A stretch of 64,000 nucleotides of DNA from Treponema sp. (lineage in GTDB: Bacteria > Spirochaetota > Spirochaetia > Treponematales > Treponemataceae): contig JAEESN010000002.1 of assembly GCA_016286365.1 (NCBI GenBank), positions 1 through 64,000 on the forward strand. Reading direction: 5' to 3'. The notes beneath the pieces were generated by a model that was not told where the DNA came from, did not search any database, and saw nothing but the letters and a program-made list of their open reading frames with translations. The first letter of the stretch is position 1. Each line of letters opens with the position of its first letter. Shown here one piece after another: positions 8,780-20,332 of this stretch. Position numbers and translations under genes: made by a program.

Positions 8780-9158
8780 TTTACATAAATTCCCGGCGCA
8801 GAAAACACAGAATTTATGTAATTTCATGAAGCTCTGACGTCGCGCCGGGTAAAAGAGCCCTGATTTACATAAATTCTGCCCACCAAAGGAATAAAATTTA
8901 TGTAATTCTGAAGAAATCTGTCGACGCAAAATTGAATCATGTGCACTTTTACATAAATTCCCGGCGCAGAAAACACAGAATTTATGTAATTTCATGAAGC
9001 TCTGACGTCGCGCCGGGTAAAAAAGCCCTGATTTACATAAATTCTAACCGACAAAGGGACAAAATTTATGTAATTCAGAGAAATATCGCCGGTAAAATGC
9101 TGCGGCCCACAAAATTTTACATAAATTCAGCCCGCAGAAAGGTGGAAATTTATGTAAA
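8780..9158. repeat. dyad array A: five TTTACATAAATT-N19-AATTTATGTAA modules, 84-bp period
   Basis: Left arms at 8780, 8864, 8948, 9032, 9116; every loop is 19 nt; modules 1-2 duplicated as 3-4 (168 bp); decayed right arm near 8727-8738. Confidence 0.92.
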
Positions 9159-9231
9159 ACAACAGGAATATTGTCGGAAGAAGAGAGAAAAAAGAATGCT
9201 GCAACGAAGAAATGAGGCTGAAAGGATTTAA

Positions 9232-10029
9232 TCATCCAATCGTACAAATCTTACCACGAAGAATATATCCTAATTTTGTATAGCAGGCGTTTGAGGCAGC
9301 GTAATCTGCATCTGTGTAAAGGGATGGAAGTAAGCCCTGCTTTACTGCTTCTTTACTAACCTGATAAACAAGATTTTCTGCGTAGTGTCTGCGACGATAA
9401 TCTTTGAGTGTATAAACAAGACTAAGGCTTGCAAGGTTGTTGGAAACCCTAAAGTTACAGCTTGCAACAAACTTACCTTCTGCGTTTTTCCAAAGGTACA
9501 TATGACCGTCTTCAATAATAGTCTTGGAATCTTTTCTATAGGTATCGCGATCCTGAACATCAATCTTGAGTTCTGTGTGAAAATTCTCTTTAAAATTTGT
9601 AAGCTCTTCTAAGTCTTCCATAGTGCAATGATGAAGTTCTCCGTCAACCTTTGTGATTTTCACCTCATCAACAAGCTTAGGACAATCGTATGCAAACATG
9701 TTTTTAAGGATAGAAAGTTTTTTGCCTTCGTCGGAAGCGCGCTTCATAAAATATTCTGCAAGCTCATACTTCATGACTATGCCGTGGTTCCCGTCTAAAA
9801 ATCCGTGCTCGGAGGCTTGCTTCCAGGCTTTATCCATTTCTTCCTGTGTCGCATCATCACCAGTCCATATCCACACAGGAAAAGGACTTTGAGAATAACA
9901 GATAATCATGCGGCTGTGATCAGTCAAAAGCAGTTCACAGTCTCTTTTCATAATGCGGGCAAGAACAAAAAAAGTATATTTATCTGCTTCAAGAATTTTA
10001 AAATCTCTTTCGTCTGCAAAAGTATCCAT
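9232..10029 (-). CDS. GNAT family N-acetyltransferase
   Basis: C-term VSNNLASLSLVYTLKDYRRRHYAENLVYQVSKEAVKQGLLPSLYTDADYAASNACYTKLGY. Confidence 0.8.
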   Translation of the reverse strand: MDTFADERDFKILEADKYTFFVLARIMKRDCELLLTDHSRMIICYSQSPFPVWIWTGDDATQEEMDKAWKQASEHGFLDGNHGIVMKYELAEYFMKRASDEGKKLSILKNMFAYDCPKLVDEVKITKVDGELHHCTMEDLEELTNFKENFHTELKIDVQDRDTYRKDSKTIIEDGHMYLWKNAEGKFVASCNFRVSNNLASLSLVYTLKDYRRRHYAENLVYQVSKEAVKQGLLPSLYTDADYAASNACYTKLGYILRGKICTIG

Positions 10030-10086
10030 GGGTTATCCTCTCTTTACAATGACAGGGACATAAATCATAAACTGATTGGTCTTAAA

Positions 10087-10413
10087 TTAAAAGGAAGACG
10101 CTTGTACAATTATTGTACCAATTCCTACTGCAAAATCTAAGAATATAATGATTACATTGATTATTTTGATTTTTGTTTTTGCTTGTATATTTTTAATCAC
10201 GCCTGTTATTGTCAGAATGATAAGCACAGGAAGTAAAACAACAACATAAAAAATGCTGATTCCCCCAATAAAAAGTAAAAGCTTTCTACTTACATTAAAA
10301 TTACCTGCAAGCAAACAAATGTAAACAATTTCTGTAATGATAATTATCAGAAGCACAATGAGATTGAGTATTATATTTTTTTGTTTTAACTTTTCCGTTG
10401 TCCCAATAGTCAT
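10087..10413 (-). CDS. small hypothetical membrane protein
   Basis: three predicted TM segments; no recognised family. Confidence 0.55.
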   Translation of the reverse strand: MTIGTTEKLKQKNIILNLIVLLIIIITEIVYICLLAGNFNVSRKLLLFIGGISIFYVVVLLPVLIILTITGVIKNIQAKTKIKIINVIIIFLDFAVGIGTIIVQASSF

Positions 10414-10577
10414 ATTTTATAATCCGGTAAAATTTCAAAACTGTTTTCGTTTAATAAGAAATCATAAAAACTTCCTACATAATATTTTTGCATACAGATG
10501 TACAAATATCAAGTAAAGTCTGACAACCCTCCAAAAATTTACCGTAGTCAAACTAAATCTATATAAACCCCCATACA

Positions 10578-11207
10578 TCATCCTCTGCCCATTGTCGTTT
10601 TAATCGCTCCTTTTGCATGAATCCTCACTACCCTATTTGTGTCGGTTTCTGAGATTTTTTTGAGAAGTTCAATATAGGGCACCACAAACTCAAGTCTCCT
10701 TTTCCCAAGAACTCTGAAAACCTCCGGTGCTTCCATTCTCACTTTATCATCCGGGTCAGAAAGAAGTTCTGTAAAAACATCCATGTACCCAGAATAAATA
10801 TCCGGAGTACTTGTTGCAATATTTTCCGATGCCCAGATGAAGTTTAATCGCACGTTTGGGGCTTCGTCTTTTGCAAAAAGAAATAGATCCTTCCAGTAAG
10901 GTTTGACTAACTCAAAATCTGCTCGACCGATTCTTCCAAGTGCATTGAGGGCGCGTTCACGAAGAAGTGAATCAGGGTTGTCCAGAAAGACGGTAATTTG
11001 CGGAACATACTCAGCAATTTTTTCCGGAAACTTCAGTCCCATCTCTCCAAGAAGCCACAGGACTTTAGCCTGGATTTTTGTAGAATCTGATTTAAGCAAG
11101 GAAGCAACCTCAGAAATACTCTTCTCCCATTCACCTTTATTTTTTGTAAGCTCGCCGAGTTTTTTATAGAGTTCTTCTTCCGTCATTTCTTCATTTTTAT
11201 ATTTCAT
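10578..11207 (-). CDS. HEAT-repeat domain protein
   Basis: LLRERALNALGRIG, VRLNFIWASENIA, VRMEAPEVFRVLGKRR helical repeats; overlaps padR-like start. Confidence 0.75.
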   Translation of the reverse strand: MKYKNEEMTEEELYKKLGELTKNKGEWEKSISEVASLLKSDSTKIQAKVLWLLGEMGLKFPEKIAEYVPQITVFLDNPDSLLRERALNALGRIGRADFELVKPYWKDLFLFAKDEAPNVRLNFIWASENIATSTPDIYSGYMDVFTELLSDPDDKVRMEAPEVFRVLGKRRLEFVVPYIELLKKISETDTNRVVRIHAKGAIKTTMGRG

Positions 11208-11704
11208 AACTTTCTAAGAGTTTCCTTTTCCATCTGAATTATCTGAATCATCCTGTCTATGGAACAGATATTGATATAAGGAATTTTTTGTGAAAGCATT
11301 ATGTCGCGGTGTTCCTTAGTTCCTTTTTCATATTCATCTAAAAGGGCGGCGCGTTTTTTCTTTTCTGCTTCAAGCTCTTTTTTTGTAAGCACCCCTGAAT
11401 AAATCACTGCAAGGCAAAACCACACAGAATCAAAATCAATTCGTTCAAAAAGTTCGCAGATTGTACCTTTCAACTCCGCTCGACCGCTTTCCGTCAAACG
11501 GTAAACAGCTTTGTTTTCGGCTTTACCTGTATCTTCTATAAGGCCTTTTTTTTCAAGCCGAAGACATGTTTCGTAAAGTGTAGTCGCTCCAATCGGATGC
11601 CAGTACTGCATGTTCATATTATCAATCATCTTGAGCATGTCGTAAGCATTCATTTCGCCTTCCAAAAGCATTCCTGCAATTACGATTGAAGTTTTAGACA
11701 GCAT
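11204..11704 (-). CDS. PadR family transcriptional regulator
   Basis: GMLLEGEMNAYDMLKMIDNMNMQYWHPIGATTLYETCLRLEKKGLIEDT...YRLTESGRAEL. Confidence 0.85.
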   Translation of the reverse strand: MLSKTSIVIAGMLLEGEMNAYDMLKMIDNMNMQYWHPIGATTLYETCLRLEKKGLIEDTGKAENKAVYRLTESGRAELKGTICELFERIDFDSVWFCLAVIYSGVLTKKELEAEKKKRAALLDEYEKGTKEHRDIMLSQKIPYINICSIDRMIQIIQMEKETLRKL

Positions 11705-12431
11705 TACGTTTTCTCCTTCTGATTATGAAAATCCAGATTGCTGATAAAGCCAGAATCACAAGCGCAATGATAAATGATTCAAGATTTTTGATTTCGTTCC
11801 CCGCTTCCGAAGAAACAATCACATCCCATAAAGCACCAACTCCCCAGAAGAAAGGAAATATAATTAAAAGATTTTGTGTGATGTAATAAACCGAGCAATA
11901 CATGAGTCCGACCAAGAACAAATGAAGGAACTCCGGCTGAAAGCCCGCATGATGGAAAGAATAAAATGCACTGGTCAAAAGAATTGCAGGAATAATACCA
12001 AACGCCTTTTCAAAGCTTGCACGAAGATAACCATAAATAAAGGTCATCTCAAAAATCCCTGCTACAAGAATATAAGTTGCCGCATAAAGATTTTTGATTT
12101 CCAGGATTCCCGTAGGCCTTTCATCTTTCAAAAACATTGCAAGAAGTCCGGCTGCAAAAACAAAATCCAGCACAAGACTCAAAACTGTTTTTCGCCCTGT
12201 AAAGCCGATTGCTTTCATCCCTTCTTCCTTCTTTCCGACATAGAGCGAAACAAAAACAACACCAAGCCCAAAAATCATCAAGAGATCACGGAGAACAAAA
12301 GACATTGCTTTATCAAAGAAAGAATCTCCGCCAAAAAGGAGCATTATTAAACTGAGAAAAATCATTCCCGCCCCGGCATAGAATGCCACAGCAGTTTCTT
12401 TTGTGAAATTGAATCGAAATAACTTATTCAT
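11694..12431 (-). CDS. CPBP/CAAX-like membrane protease family protein
   Basis: multi-TM; EMTFIYGYLRASFEKAFG...LLTSAFYSFHHAG; start taken at MNKLFRFNF. Confidence 0.65.
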   Translation of the reverse strand: MNKLFRFNFTKETAVAFYAGAGMIFLSLIMLLFGGDSFFDKAMSFVLRDLLMIFGLGVVFVSLYVGKKEEGMKAIGFTGRKTVLSLVLDFVFAAGLLAMFLKDERPTGILEIKNLYAATYILVAGIFEMTFIYGYLRASFEKAFGIIPAILLTSAFYSFHHAGFQPEFLHLFLVGLMYCSVYYITQNLLIIFPFFWGVGALWDVIVSSEAGNEIKNLESFIIALVILALSAIWIFIIRRRKRNAV

Positions 12432-12454
12432 AATCACCTCCATTGGGGTGAATT

Positions 12455-12472
12455 TACTACGTATACGTAGTA
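12455..12472. promoter_or_regulatory. 18-bp perfect palindrome, candidate PadR operator
   Basis: TACTACGTATACGTAGTA upstream of the CPBP-PadR-HEAT operon. Confidence 0.65.
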
Positions 12473-12551
12473 TTGTCAAGTAAGTTATTCTTTTTTTTTT
12501 CTGGAATGATTTTGCATTATTTATAAGTCAATTTTCATTACGTATATACTA

Positions 12552-12589
12552 AAAAAAAATCCGCCGAACTTTTCGGTAGGGCGGATTAG
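12552..12589 (-). terminator. rho-independent terminator downstream of enolase
   Basis: minus strand aatccgccctaccgaaaagttcggcggatttttttt. Confidence 0.8.
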
Positions 12590-12610
12590 ATGGATTTAAT
12601 TTCCTGAATT

Positions 12611-13995
<1,385 letters not shown>

Positions 13996-14054
13996 ACAAC
14001 AAAATAATCTAGCACGAGGAATTTCACACCACTAGAAACTTTTTTCCTACACAT

Positions 14055-15005
14055 CTAATCAAAGAGCTCAGGCTGACTGATTTTTTCATCCTGCGGAAAC
14101 TCTTCTATCCACTTAAAAACGCTATCTGTTCCAAGCATGATGTTATTCTTTCGGCAGAGATCTTTTAAATAAATCATAAGTTCATGTTCGTGCGGACTTG
14201 GTGCCATATAATTATAACCAAAAGTTTTCATATAACGTTCTTTGAGCCCTTTGAATATAACTCCGGTTCCTTCATTATTTGAGTATATCTCTTCTTCCGC
14301 CTTTGCCAGCCTGTCCAGCGCCTTATAAAAATATTCCCTGTTTCCATCGCGGAGTGTAAGACCGATTCCAAAACAGAGAATTGCCTTCACTCTGGCGCGA
14401 ACACAGTAATCAATAATACCATCAATGTTTTCCCGCGTGTCATTTATAAAAGGAAGGAGCGGGCTGAACCATACAACGGTAGGAATACCCGCATCACGGC
14501 AGGCACATAAAACTTCAAATCGACGGCTTGTGGGACAGACTCCCCCTTCAATCTTTCGGCATAATTCATCGTCTGCAGTGGTGAGCGTCATCTGAACAAC
14601 AGCCTTTGTTTTATTGTTTATACGTGTAAGGATGTCCAGGTCACGGAGTACAAGATCTGATTTTGTTATAAGCGTTGAGCCAAAATTGTAGCGCTCGATA
14701 ATTTCAAGACAACGACGCATAAGTCCTAGATCTTTTTCAATCGGGATGTAAGGGTCTCCCATACTGCCTGTGCCGATCATGCATCGTTTGCTTTTTTTTC
14801 TGAGTGTTTCTTCCAGAAGTTCCGGCGCATTCTTTTTTACTTCGATGTCTTCAAAATCATGTGTAAACTGATAGCACCTGCTCCGCGAGTCGCAATAAAT
14901 ACACCCATGCAGACACCCGCGGTAGATGTTCATGCTTCGAGGAGTCAGAATTGTCTTGGCGTTCACAAAATGCATGAGCCTATTATACCACATAAAATAT
15001 GACAA
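14055..15005 (-). CDS. radical SAM protein, spore-photoproduct-lyase-like
   Basis: SMNIYRGCLHGCIYCDSRSRCYQ; IGTGSMGDPYIPIEKDLGLMRRCLEI; STLITKSDLVLRD. Confidence 0.85.
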   Translation of the reverse strand: MSYFMWYNRLMHFVNAKTILTPRSMNIYRGCLHGCIYCDSRSRCYQFTHDFEDIEVKKNAPELLEETLRKKSKRCMIGTGSMGDPYIPIEKDLGLMRRCLEIIERYNFGSTLITKSDLVLRDLDILTRINNKTKAVVQMTLTTADDELCRKIEGGVCPTSRRFEVLCACRDAGIPTVVWFSPLLPFINDTRENIDGIIDYCVRARVKAILCFGIGLTLRDGNREYFYKALDRLAKAEEEIYSNNEGTGVIFKGLKERYMKTFGYNYMAPSPHEHELMIYLKDLCRKNNIMLGTDSVFKWIEEFPQDEKISQPELFD

Positions 15006-15084
15006 GTGGATGTCATATTTTTAATGAGAGAGGTTGAGGCGCAAACATGTATTCTTGGGAAAAACTAATAGCAAATAAACAGGA

Positions 15085-15509
15085 TTTTACGGACGAAATG
15101 CTCAAAAATCGTGATTTCGTCCGTAAAATATGACATTGTGGGGCATTTTGGGAGATGGGAATATGGATTTGCCACAAGATTTTACGGACGAAATAGCTAA
15201 AAACAACGGTTTCGTCCGTAAAATACTAAATTGCAGCTTCATTCCGGAGAATGAAATATGGATTTGCCACACATTTTTACGGACGAAATGCTCAAAAACA
15301 ACGGTTTCGTCCGTAAATATAATCATTGCAGCTGTATTTCGGGAGATAGAATATGGCTCTGGCACAAGTATTTACGGACGAAATGCTCAAAAATCATGAT
15401 TTCGTCCGTAAAATACTAAATTGCAGCTTCATTCCGGAGAATGAAATATGGATCTGCCACACATTTTTACGGACGAAATGCTCAAAAATCGTGATTTCGT
15501 CCGTAAAAA
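15085..15509. repeat. dyad array G1: five TTTACGGACGAAA-N16-TTTCGTCCGTAAA modules, 95-bp period
   Basis: Left arms at 15086, 15180/81, 15276, 15371, 15466; related 52-bp linkers; last module starts 5 nt past the stop of the 15513-16898 CDS (minus strand). Confidence 0.93.
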
Positions 15510-15512
15510 AGA

Positions 15513-16898
15513 TTAAAAACTAAACTTTGCATTAAAACTGATGCTGCTCAAATCCTTGTAGGCGCCGTATTTTCCGTCGCGGTCGGGGCCGGGGATAAAG
15601 ATGTAGGCATTCAAGGCAAGGCTTATCTGGTCAGAAAGGCTGTATTTTACCGATGGCGAAAGCATGCTGTCAAAATCGTTCAGGCCGATGACTCCGGCAA
15701 AGCTCAATTCCATTGTTTCGTTAAGAAGTGATTTTGAAATGCTTAAAGTTGCACCATGCTGATATGCATCTTTACGATCCAATGACTCAAGGCTGCCAAA
15801 AACATAATCACAATAGTACTGCGCTGTGATTGTCCATCCTGATGGCATCCAGTCTATACCGGCAAGAGCAGAAAGCTGATTGCGACGTTCAGAGATTTCC
15901 GTTTGGGCAGGATCTGTTGCACTAAGGTTTTCGGAAATAATCCCGTCTGCTTTTTTCTGAAAATGCCTCATCGGGAAAAAGGCTGTTTCAAGGCGGAGAA
16001 CTGTTGCACCAATCGGGAGTGCCGCATCTATACCAAGCATTGCCATTCTTTTGTAATCTCCGCTGACTATCATCTTTTCCGGCATTGCAGTAGACGGATC
16101 CGAAGGATTTGTCGGTGCTCCGAATATAATCTGATAGTTCATAAATGGAAGATCATCCCATCCGTAAAAACCATAGAAAGAAAAATCCAGAGCCGAAAAA
16201 TATCCGGAAACTTTTAAGCCATATTCACCGTTCCAGATTGCTGCCTCTGGTTTAGAAATATTTCCGATGTAGACTGGAAGCGGAAGAACAATACCTGGTC
16301 CTGCTGGGAAACTGATTATAGAAGGAACAACGTATTTTTTAAGAGGATTATCTTCTGCGAGTGGAAGTGCTGATGGTGTAAAAAATGGAATCCAATATGC
16401 ATCCATAGTGAACTGATCGCCTGAAAAGGAAAGACGGATCGCATCAAATGGAAGTTTTGAATTATCAGAAATCATTGCAGAAAAGCTTGACATATCCGAA
16501 GGACACAAAACATTTGTGATATCGATTCCATCAGCTTTACCCCACGCTGCTTTCTGTCGCCCGATGCGGATTCCCCAGAATGAATCTGTATAATCAAGCC
16601 AGAGTTCACCAAGAGATATATCAAATCCATCGGAAGGGTTTGCCGAAGTCCCGTTTAGAACTCCGGTTGCATCGTAGGAAAAAGTTCCTTCGGCATAGGC
16701 AGAACTGTTTCCATAATATGCCTCTACTTTTCCTGTGAAGTCAGTATTAGCTAACGAAAAATCGCCTGCAACTTCGTCGTTTGTCCACGGAGCAAACACA
16801 CCCCAGGTGGTAGAGATATCGCCGGAAAAGGATGCACCTTCGGCAAAGAGATATATACACGATAATAAAAATGATAAGGTTAGAAATTTCTTTTTCAT
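15513..16898 (-). CDS. predicted outer-membrane beta-barrel protein (DUF1302-like), RND-operon associated
   Basis: signal peptide; GRQKAAWGKADGIDITNVLCPSDMSSF; terminal ...ISFNAKFSF; co-directional with LolA-like and RND genes. Confidence 0.7.
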   Translation of the reverse strand: MKKKFLTLSFLLSCIYLFAEGASFSGDISTTWGVFAPWTNDEVAGDFSLANTDFTGKVEAYYGNSSAYAEGTFSYDATGVLNGTSANPSDGFDISLGELWLDYTDSFWGIRIGRQKAAWGKADGIDITNVLCPSDMSSFSAMISDNSKLPFDAIRLSFSGDQFTMDAYWIPFFTPSALPLAEDNPLKKYVVPSIISFPAGPGIVLPLPVYIGNISKPEAAIWNGEYGLKVSGYFSALDFSFYGFYGWDDLPFMNYQIIFGAPTNPSDPSTAMPEKMIVSGDYKRMAMLGIDAALPIGATVLRLETAFFPMRHFQKKADGIISENLSATDPAQTEISERRNQLSALAGIDWMPSGWTITAQYYCDYVFGSLESLDRKDAYQHGATLSISKSLLNETMELSFAGVIGLNDFDSMLSPSVKYSLSDQISLALNAYIFIPGPDRDGKYGAYKDLSSISFNAKFSF

Positions 16899-16954
16899 AA
16901 AAGTTTTCCTTTTTAGATGAGGGTAAGATTCGAAGAAAAAATTATAAACTACGT

Positions 16955-17050
16955 TAGCGCTGGGAGCCCCTTGCCGACCGGAACGAAGTGAGGACGGTGA
17001 GCGTTAGCGAAGGGCAGACATAGCGACCGCGAGCAATGCGAGCGGGAACG
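16955..17050. repeat. intergenic palindromic-mosaic sequence
   Basis: acgttagcgctgggagccccttgccgacc...gcgttagcgaagggcagacatagcgaccgcgagcaatgcgagcgggaacgcccaacgc. Confidence 0.5.
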
Positions 17051-17079
17051 CCCAACGCAATATTTGTATTTTATTTTTC

Positions 17080-17877
17080 CTACTTAATTCTTCCCTTCTC
17101 CAATGCTGCGACTGTGAACAATGAATCGTCGATGTCGCCGTCGTTGTATTTAATATTTTTTGTTTCGATGAGCGACCAGGTTCCAGTCTGAACATTTTCC
17201 ATCTTCATCTTCTGGGCAGTTGTATAGCCTTTGATTGTTGTAAAATCAGTGCAGGTAAGAACGCGGTGAAGCTGATTCTGTCTGTCGTAAAATTCACACT
17301 TGCGCATGATGTAATCTTTTTTACCAATATAAGTGATGTAGCGTGGATCTTTCTCTGTTCCCTTTTTGCTTTTACATTCAACCTTGTAGCAGTCAACGCC
17401 ATCAACTTTTTCTTCGCCAAGAAGTTTATAATCATAATCATTAAGACTACGCTCGCCCATATCCTGATAGGTAAAATCAGTTCCCATAAAACTTCCTTCG
17501 CTTTCAGAACCGCTTGATGCAATACGGCGAGTCTTTTTCATGGCTGGAAGATAGAGCCAGTTGTCGGCATCCTTTTTGTTACCCTTTGCATCTTCTTCGT
17601 AATTGAACATAAGATAACCTGTGCCTGCAACATCCTTTGGTGTGGTAAATACGATAACGCTTTTTTCTACGTCACCATAATCCTTACTCTTCATGATTAC
17701 TTCGCGGACTCTGTCTGAACCCTTCTTTGAATGAATTGTAAGAGTGGCAGTTGATGATGAAGTTTTTGGTTCAGGAACTTCGTCTGCCTTTTTCATGATG
17801 TCGTAACCTGTGAGGCTCTGTGCAAAAAGCGAGCCTGCAAGTAAAAGTGTTGAAAGTGTTGTGATAAGTTTTTTCAT
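17080..17877 (-). CDS. outer membrane lipoprotein-sorting protein (LolA-like)
   Basis: ATLTIHSKKGSDRVREVIMKSKDYGDVEKSVIVFTTPKDVAGTGYLMF...NWLYLPAMKKTRRIASSGSESEGSFMGTDFTYQDM. Confidence 0.88.
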   Translation of the reverse strand: MKKLITTLSTLLLAGSLFAQSLTGYDIMKKADEVPEPKTSSSTATLTIHSKKGSDRVREVIMKSKDYGDVEKSVIVFTTPKDVAGTGYLMFNYEEDAKGNKKDADNWLYLPAMKKTRRIASSGSESEGSFMGTDFTYQDMGERSLNDYDYKLLGEEKVDGVDCYKVECKSKKGTEKDPRYITYIGKKDYIMRKCEFYDRQNQLHRVLTCTDFTTIKGYTTAQKMKMENVQTGTWSLIETKNIKYNDGDIDDSLFTVAALEKGRIK

Positions 17878-17962
17878 ATAAATCTCCTTATTTCCTCTCT
17901 CCCGCGCCTCGATAAATCTCGGCGAACCATTCTCTCGTTAATCCTAAAATAACCCTGTCGGC

Positions 17963-20332
17963 TTATTTTTTAACGGATTTTCGATCTTCGGTACCAAATG
18001 GTTTAGTTATAAACAAGAGAACTGGGGTCAATGTGTAGTCGGCAATCAATGCGCTGCCAAGACCTACAATCGAAAGCCAGCCGATATTTACTAAAACAGT
18101 CATTGTGCTTGTAAGGAAGATTCCGAACATTGCGCACAAGATGATTGTTGTCATGATCATTGTTTTTCCGATTTCGCGGTATGAGTTCAAAACTGCCTGC
18201 CTGTAATTTCCTGTAAGCTCAAAGTGATACTTGATGTGATTTGTAAAGTGGATTGTATCATCAACGGCAATACCAAGAATCATCGGTATAATCATTGCAG
18301 TAATCATGTCGAGATTGACTCCGGCGTATCCCATAATTCCTCCGATGATTGCAATTGGTGCAACGTTTGGAATCATTGCGATAAAACCAGTTCTAAACGA
18401 TGTGAATGCCAGGATGAGCAAAAGCAAAATTACGATGAGCGAAGTTCCGATTGAGCTGAGTGAACCACGAACAAGTTTTCCGTTCATCTGTGCATACTGA
18501 ACAACCTCACCTACTACACCGGCATTCGATGCATCAGGGAAAAGCTCTGCACACCATTTTTTTACTTCCTCAAGATTACGAACAATTTCTTCGCCGTCAT
18601 ATCCATTAAGTTCTATATGAAGATAACCGGCCTTAAAGTCTTCGCTTACGTAATTATATAAATCAGAACCACCAGAAATCTCGTAGAGGAACATTTCCTG
18701 ACTTACAAGCTCCTGATCATCCGGGATAACATAGAAGGCAGGATCGTCGCTGTTCAAAGTGCGGTTCATTTCTTTGATTACTTTGGTAACAGAAGAAACA
18801 CGTGGCTTTCCGTTAGAAACTTTTGTAGAGCTGAGTGTTCCAATACGGGCCGCAAGTTCATCCATATTTTTAAGAACTTCCGGATTTTTAAGAGCGTCCT
18901 CTTCCTGATATTCAACAAGAACTTCGTAACTGTACTGACTTCCAAGCTGGCTTCGTGTGATTTCCATAAGGCGCTTGATGTATGGAGTACGCTCGCCCAT
19001 CATATCAGCATAGTTCATGTTTACCTTGATTTTGAACATGCCCGGAACTACTGCAAGAATAACTGCGGCACCGGCAATAATTGTAATCCATTTTTTATTA
19101 AGAATTGATTTTCCCATTGCTTCTACACGAAGGTCAGAATTAGTTGATCCTTCATTCTGTACATATGTTGGATCAGGTTCCTGATTTTTTCCAAAGCTGT
19201 AAAGAACAGGAAGAAGTATGATTTCGAAAATGAAAACTGCAAGAACGGCAGCGGCTGTAATTCCACCGACCCAGCGCATAGGTCTGATGTTTGCAGAAAG
19301 GAAAGAGAGCATACCGGCCATTGTTGTGATTACTGTAAAGAAAAGTGCCCATCCGGAATCTCTGATTCCCATTATTACAGATTCTTTTCTCTGTCCTGTT
19401 TTTCTAAAGTATATCTTAAAGCTGTTGATATAGTGAACTGCATAACCTACCGCAAGAGCCATGGCAAGAAGAACAGTTACGAGAATCATTGTGTTGTTTC
19501 CCTTTATGTTCATCCAGGCAGAAAAACCAAGTGTTGTACAAATAGCTCCGATTGTAGCAATTGAAGGAACAACAACTCCACGCAATGAACGGATAAAGAT
19601 GATTAAGAATAAAATCATGACTACAAATCCGATTGCAATTCTGCTTATACACTGTGTAGTAATCTGATCTTCTTCTTCGTATTCTGTATAAGAAAGTCCA
19701 GCAGGGCGGATTTCCCATTTATCTGATTTATACTTTGGGTCATTAAAGATTGACATTGCAGGTGGAGCAATTTTATGCATTGCCTCATCAAGTCCTTCGG
19801 AATACTGTTCAAGATTTACGATGAGCCATGTTTCCGTACAGTCGGCACTTACAAGATTGTTTATCAAAGACTCACGACTTAAGATGAAGGCCTTTTTCTC
19901 GGCTAATTCCTGTGGATCTGTTGGAACACCATCTTCGAAAGGACTTTTTACTTCAAAGCCTTCGTCTGTTCCTATTGGAAGAGATAATTCCATTAATGAT
20001 GTAATACTTCCGGCATAAGGAACATTGTTTAAAAGATCGTCACCAAGTTCATCAATCATCTGAAGAACATCCGGATCAAAAACATTGTCTGCTTTTATGT
20101 GAGCAAGAAGTGAATCTGTAGAACCGAAAATACTTTCAAAATGATCCTGGTTTACTTTTGTTGTTTCCCAGTCATCAAACCAGTCTTCTTCTCCGTTATC
20201 AAGTTTAATACGCGGAAGGCCAAGACATCCGATTATTGTGATTACAAGAAGGCCAATAATAAACCCCCATCGATGCTTTACTTCAAAACGACCGAATTTT
20301 TCAAACCAGTCGTTGATTTTAGTTACTTTCAT
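17963..20332 (-). CDS. RND/MMPL family transporter
   Basis: two SSD-like TM repeats; FVVMILFLIIFIRSLRGVVVPSIATIGAICTTLG; ILGIAVDDTIHFTNHIKYH. Confidence 0.92.
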   Translation of the reverse strand: MKVTKINDWFEKFGRFEVKHRWGFIIGLLVITIIGCLGLPRIKLDNGEEDWFDDWETTKVNQDHFESIFGSTDSLLAHIKADNVFDPDVLQMIDELGDDLLNNVPYAGSITSLMELSLPIGTDEGFEVKSPFEDGVPTDPQELAEKKAFILSRESLINNLVSADCTETWLIVNLEQYSEGLDEAMHKIAPPAMSIFNDPKYKSDKWEIRPAGLSYTEYEEEDQITTQCISRIAIGFVVMILFLIIFIRSLRGVVVPSIATIGAICTTLGFSAWMNIKGNNTMILVTVLLAMALAVGYAVHYINSFKIYFRKTGQRKESVIMGIRDSGWALFFTVITTMAGMLSFLSANIRPMRWVGGITAAAVLAVFIFEIILLPVLYSFGKNQEPDPTYVQNEGSTNSDLRVEAMGKSILNKKWITIIAGAAVILAVVPGMFKIKVNMNYADMMGERTPYIKRLMEITRSQLGSQYSYEVLVEYQEEDALKNPEVLKNMDELAARIGTLSSTKVSNGKPRVSSVTKVIKEMNRTLNSDDPAFYVIPDDQELVSQEMFLYEISGGSDLYNYVSEDFKAGYLHIELNGYDGEEIVRNLEEVKKWCAELFPDASNAGVVGEVVQYAQMNGKLVRGSLSSIGTSLIVILLLLILAFTSFRTGFIAMIPNVAPIAIIGGIMGYAGVNLDMITAMIIPMILGIAVDDTIHFTNHIKYHFELTGNYRQAVLNSYREIGKTMIMTTIILCAMFGIFLTSTMTVLVNIGWLSIVGLGSALIADYTLTPVLLFITKPFGTEDRKSVKK

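Noticed and set aside
8750-9247. Short minus-strand ORFs (LHKFCVFCAGNLCK-like)
   Set aside because: They are translations of the palindromic array; arms read as the same peptide in several frames, with no RBS or independent coding signal.
15085-15509. CRISPR array
   Set aside because: Repeats are inverted pairs with alternating orientation, the intervening sequences are themselves repeated, and no cas genes are present.
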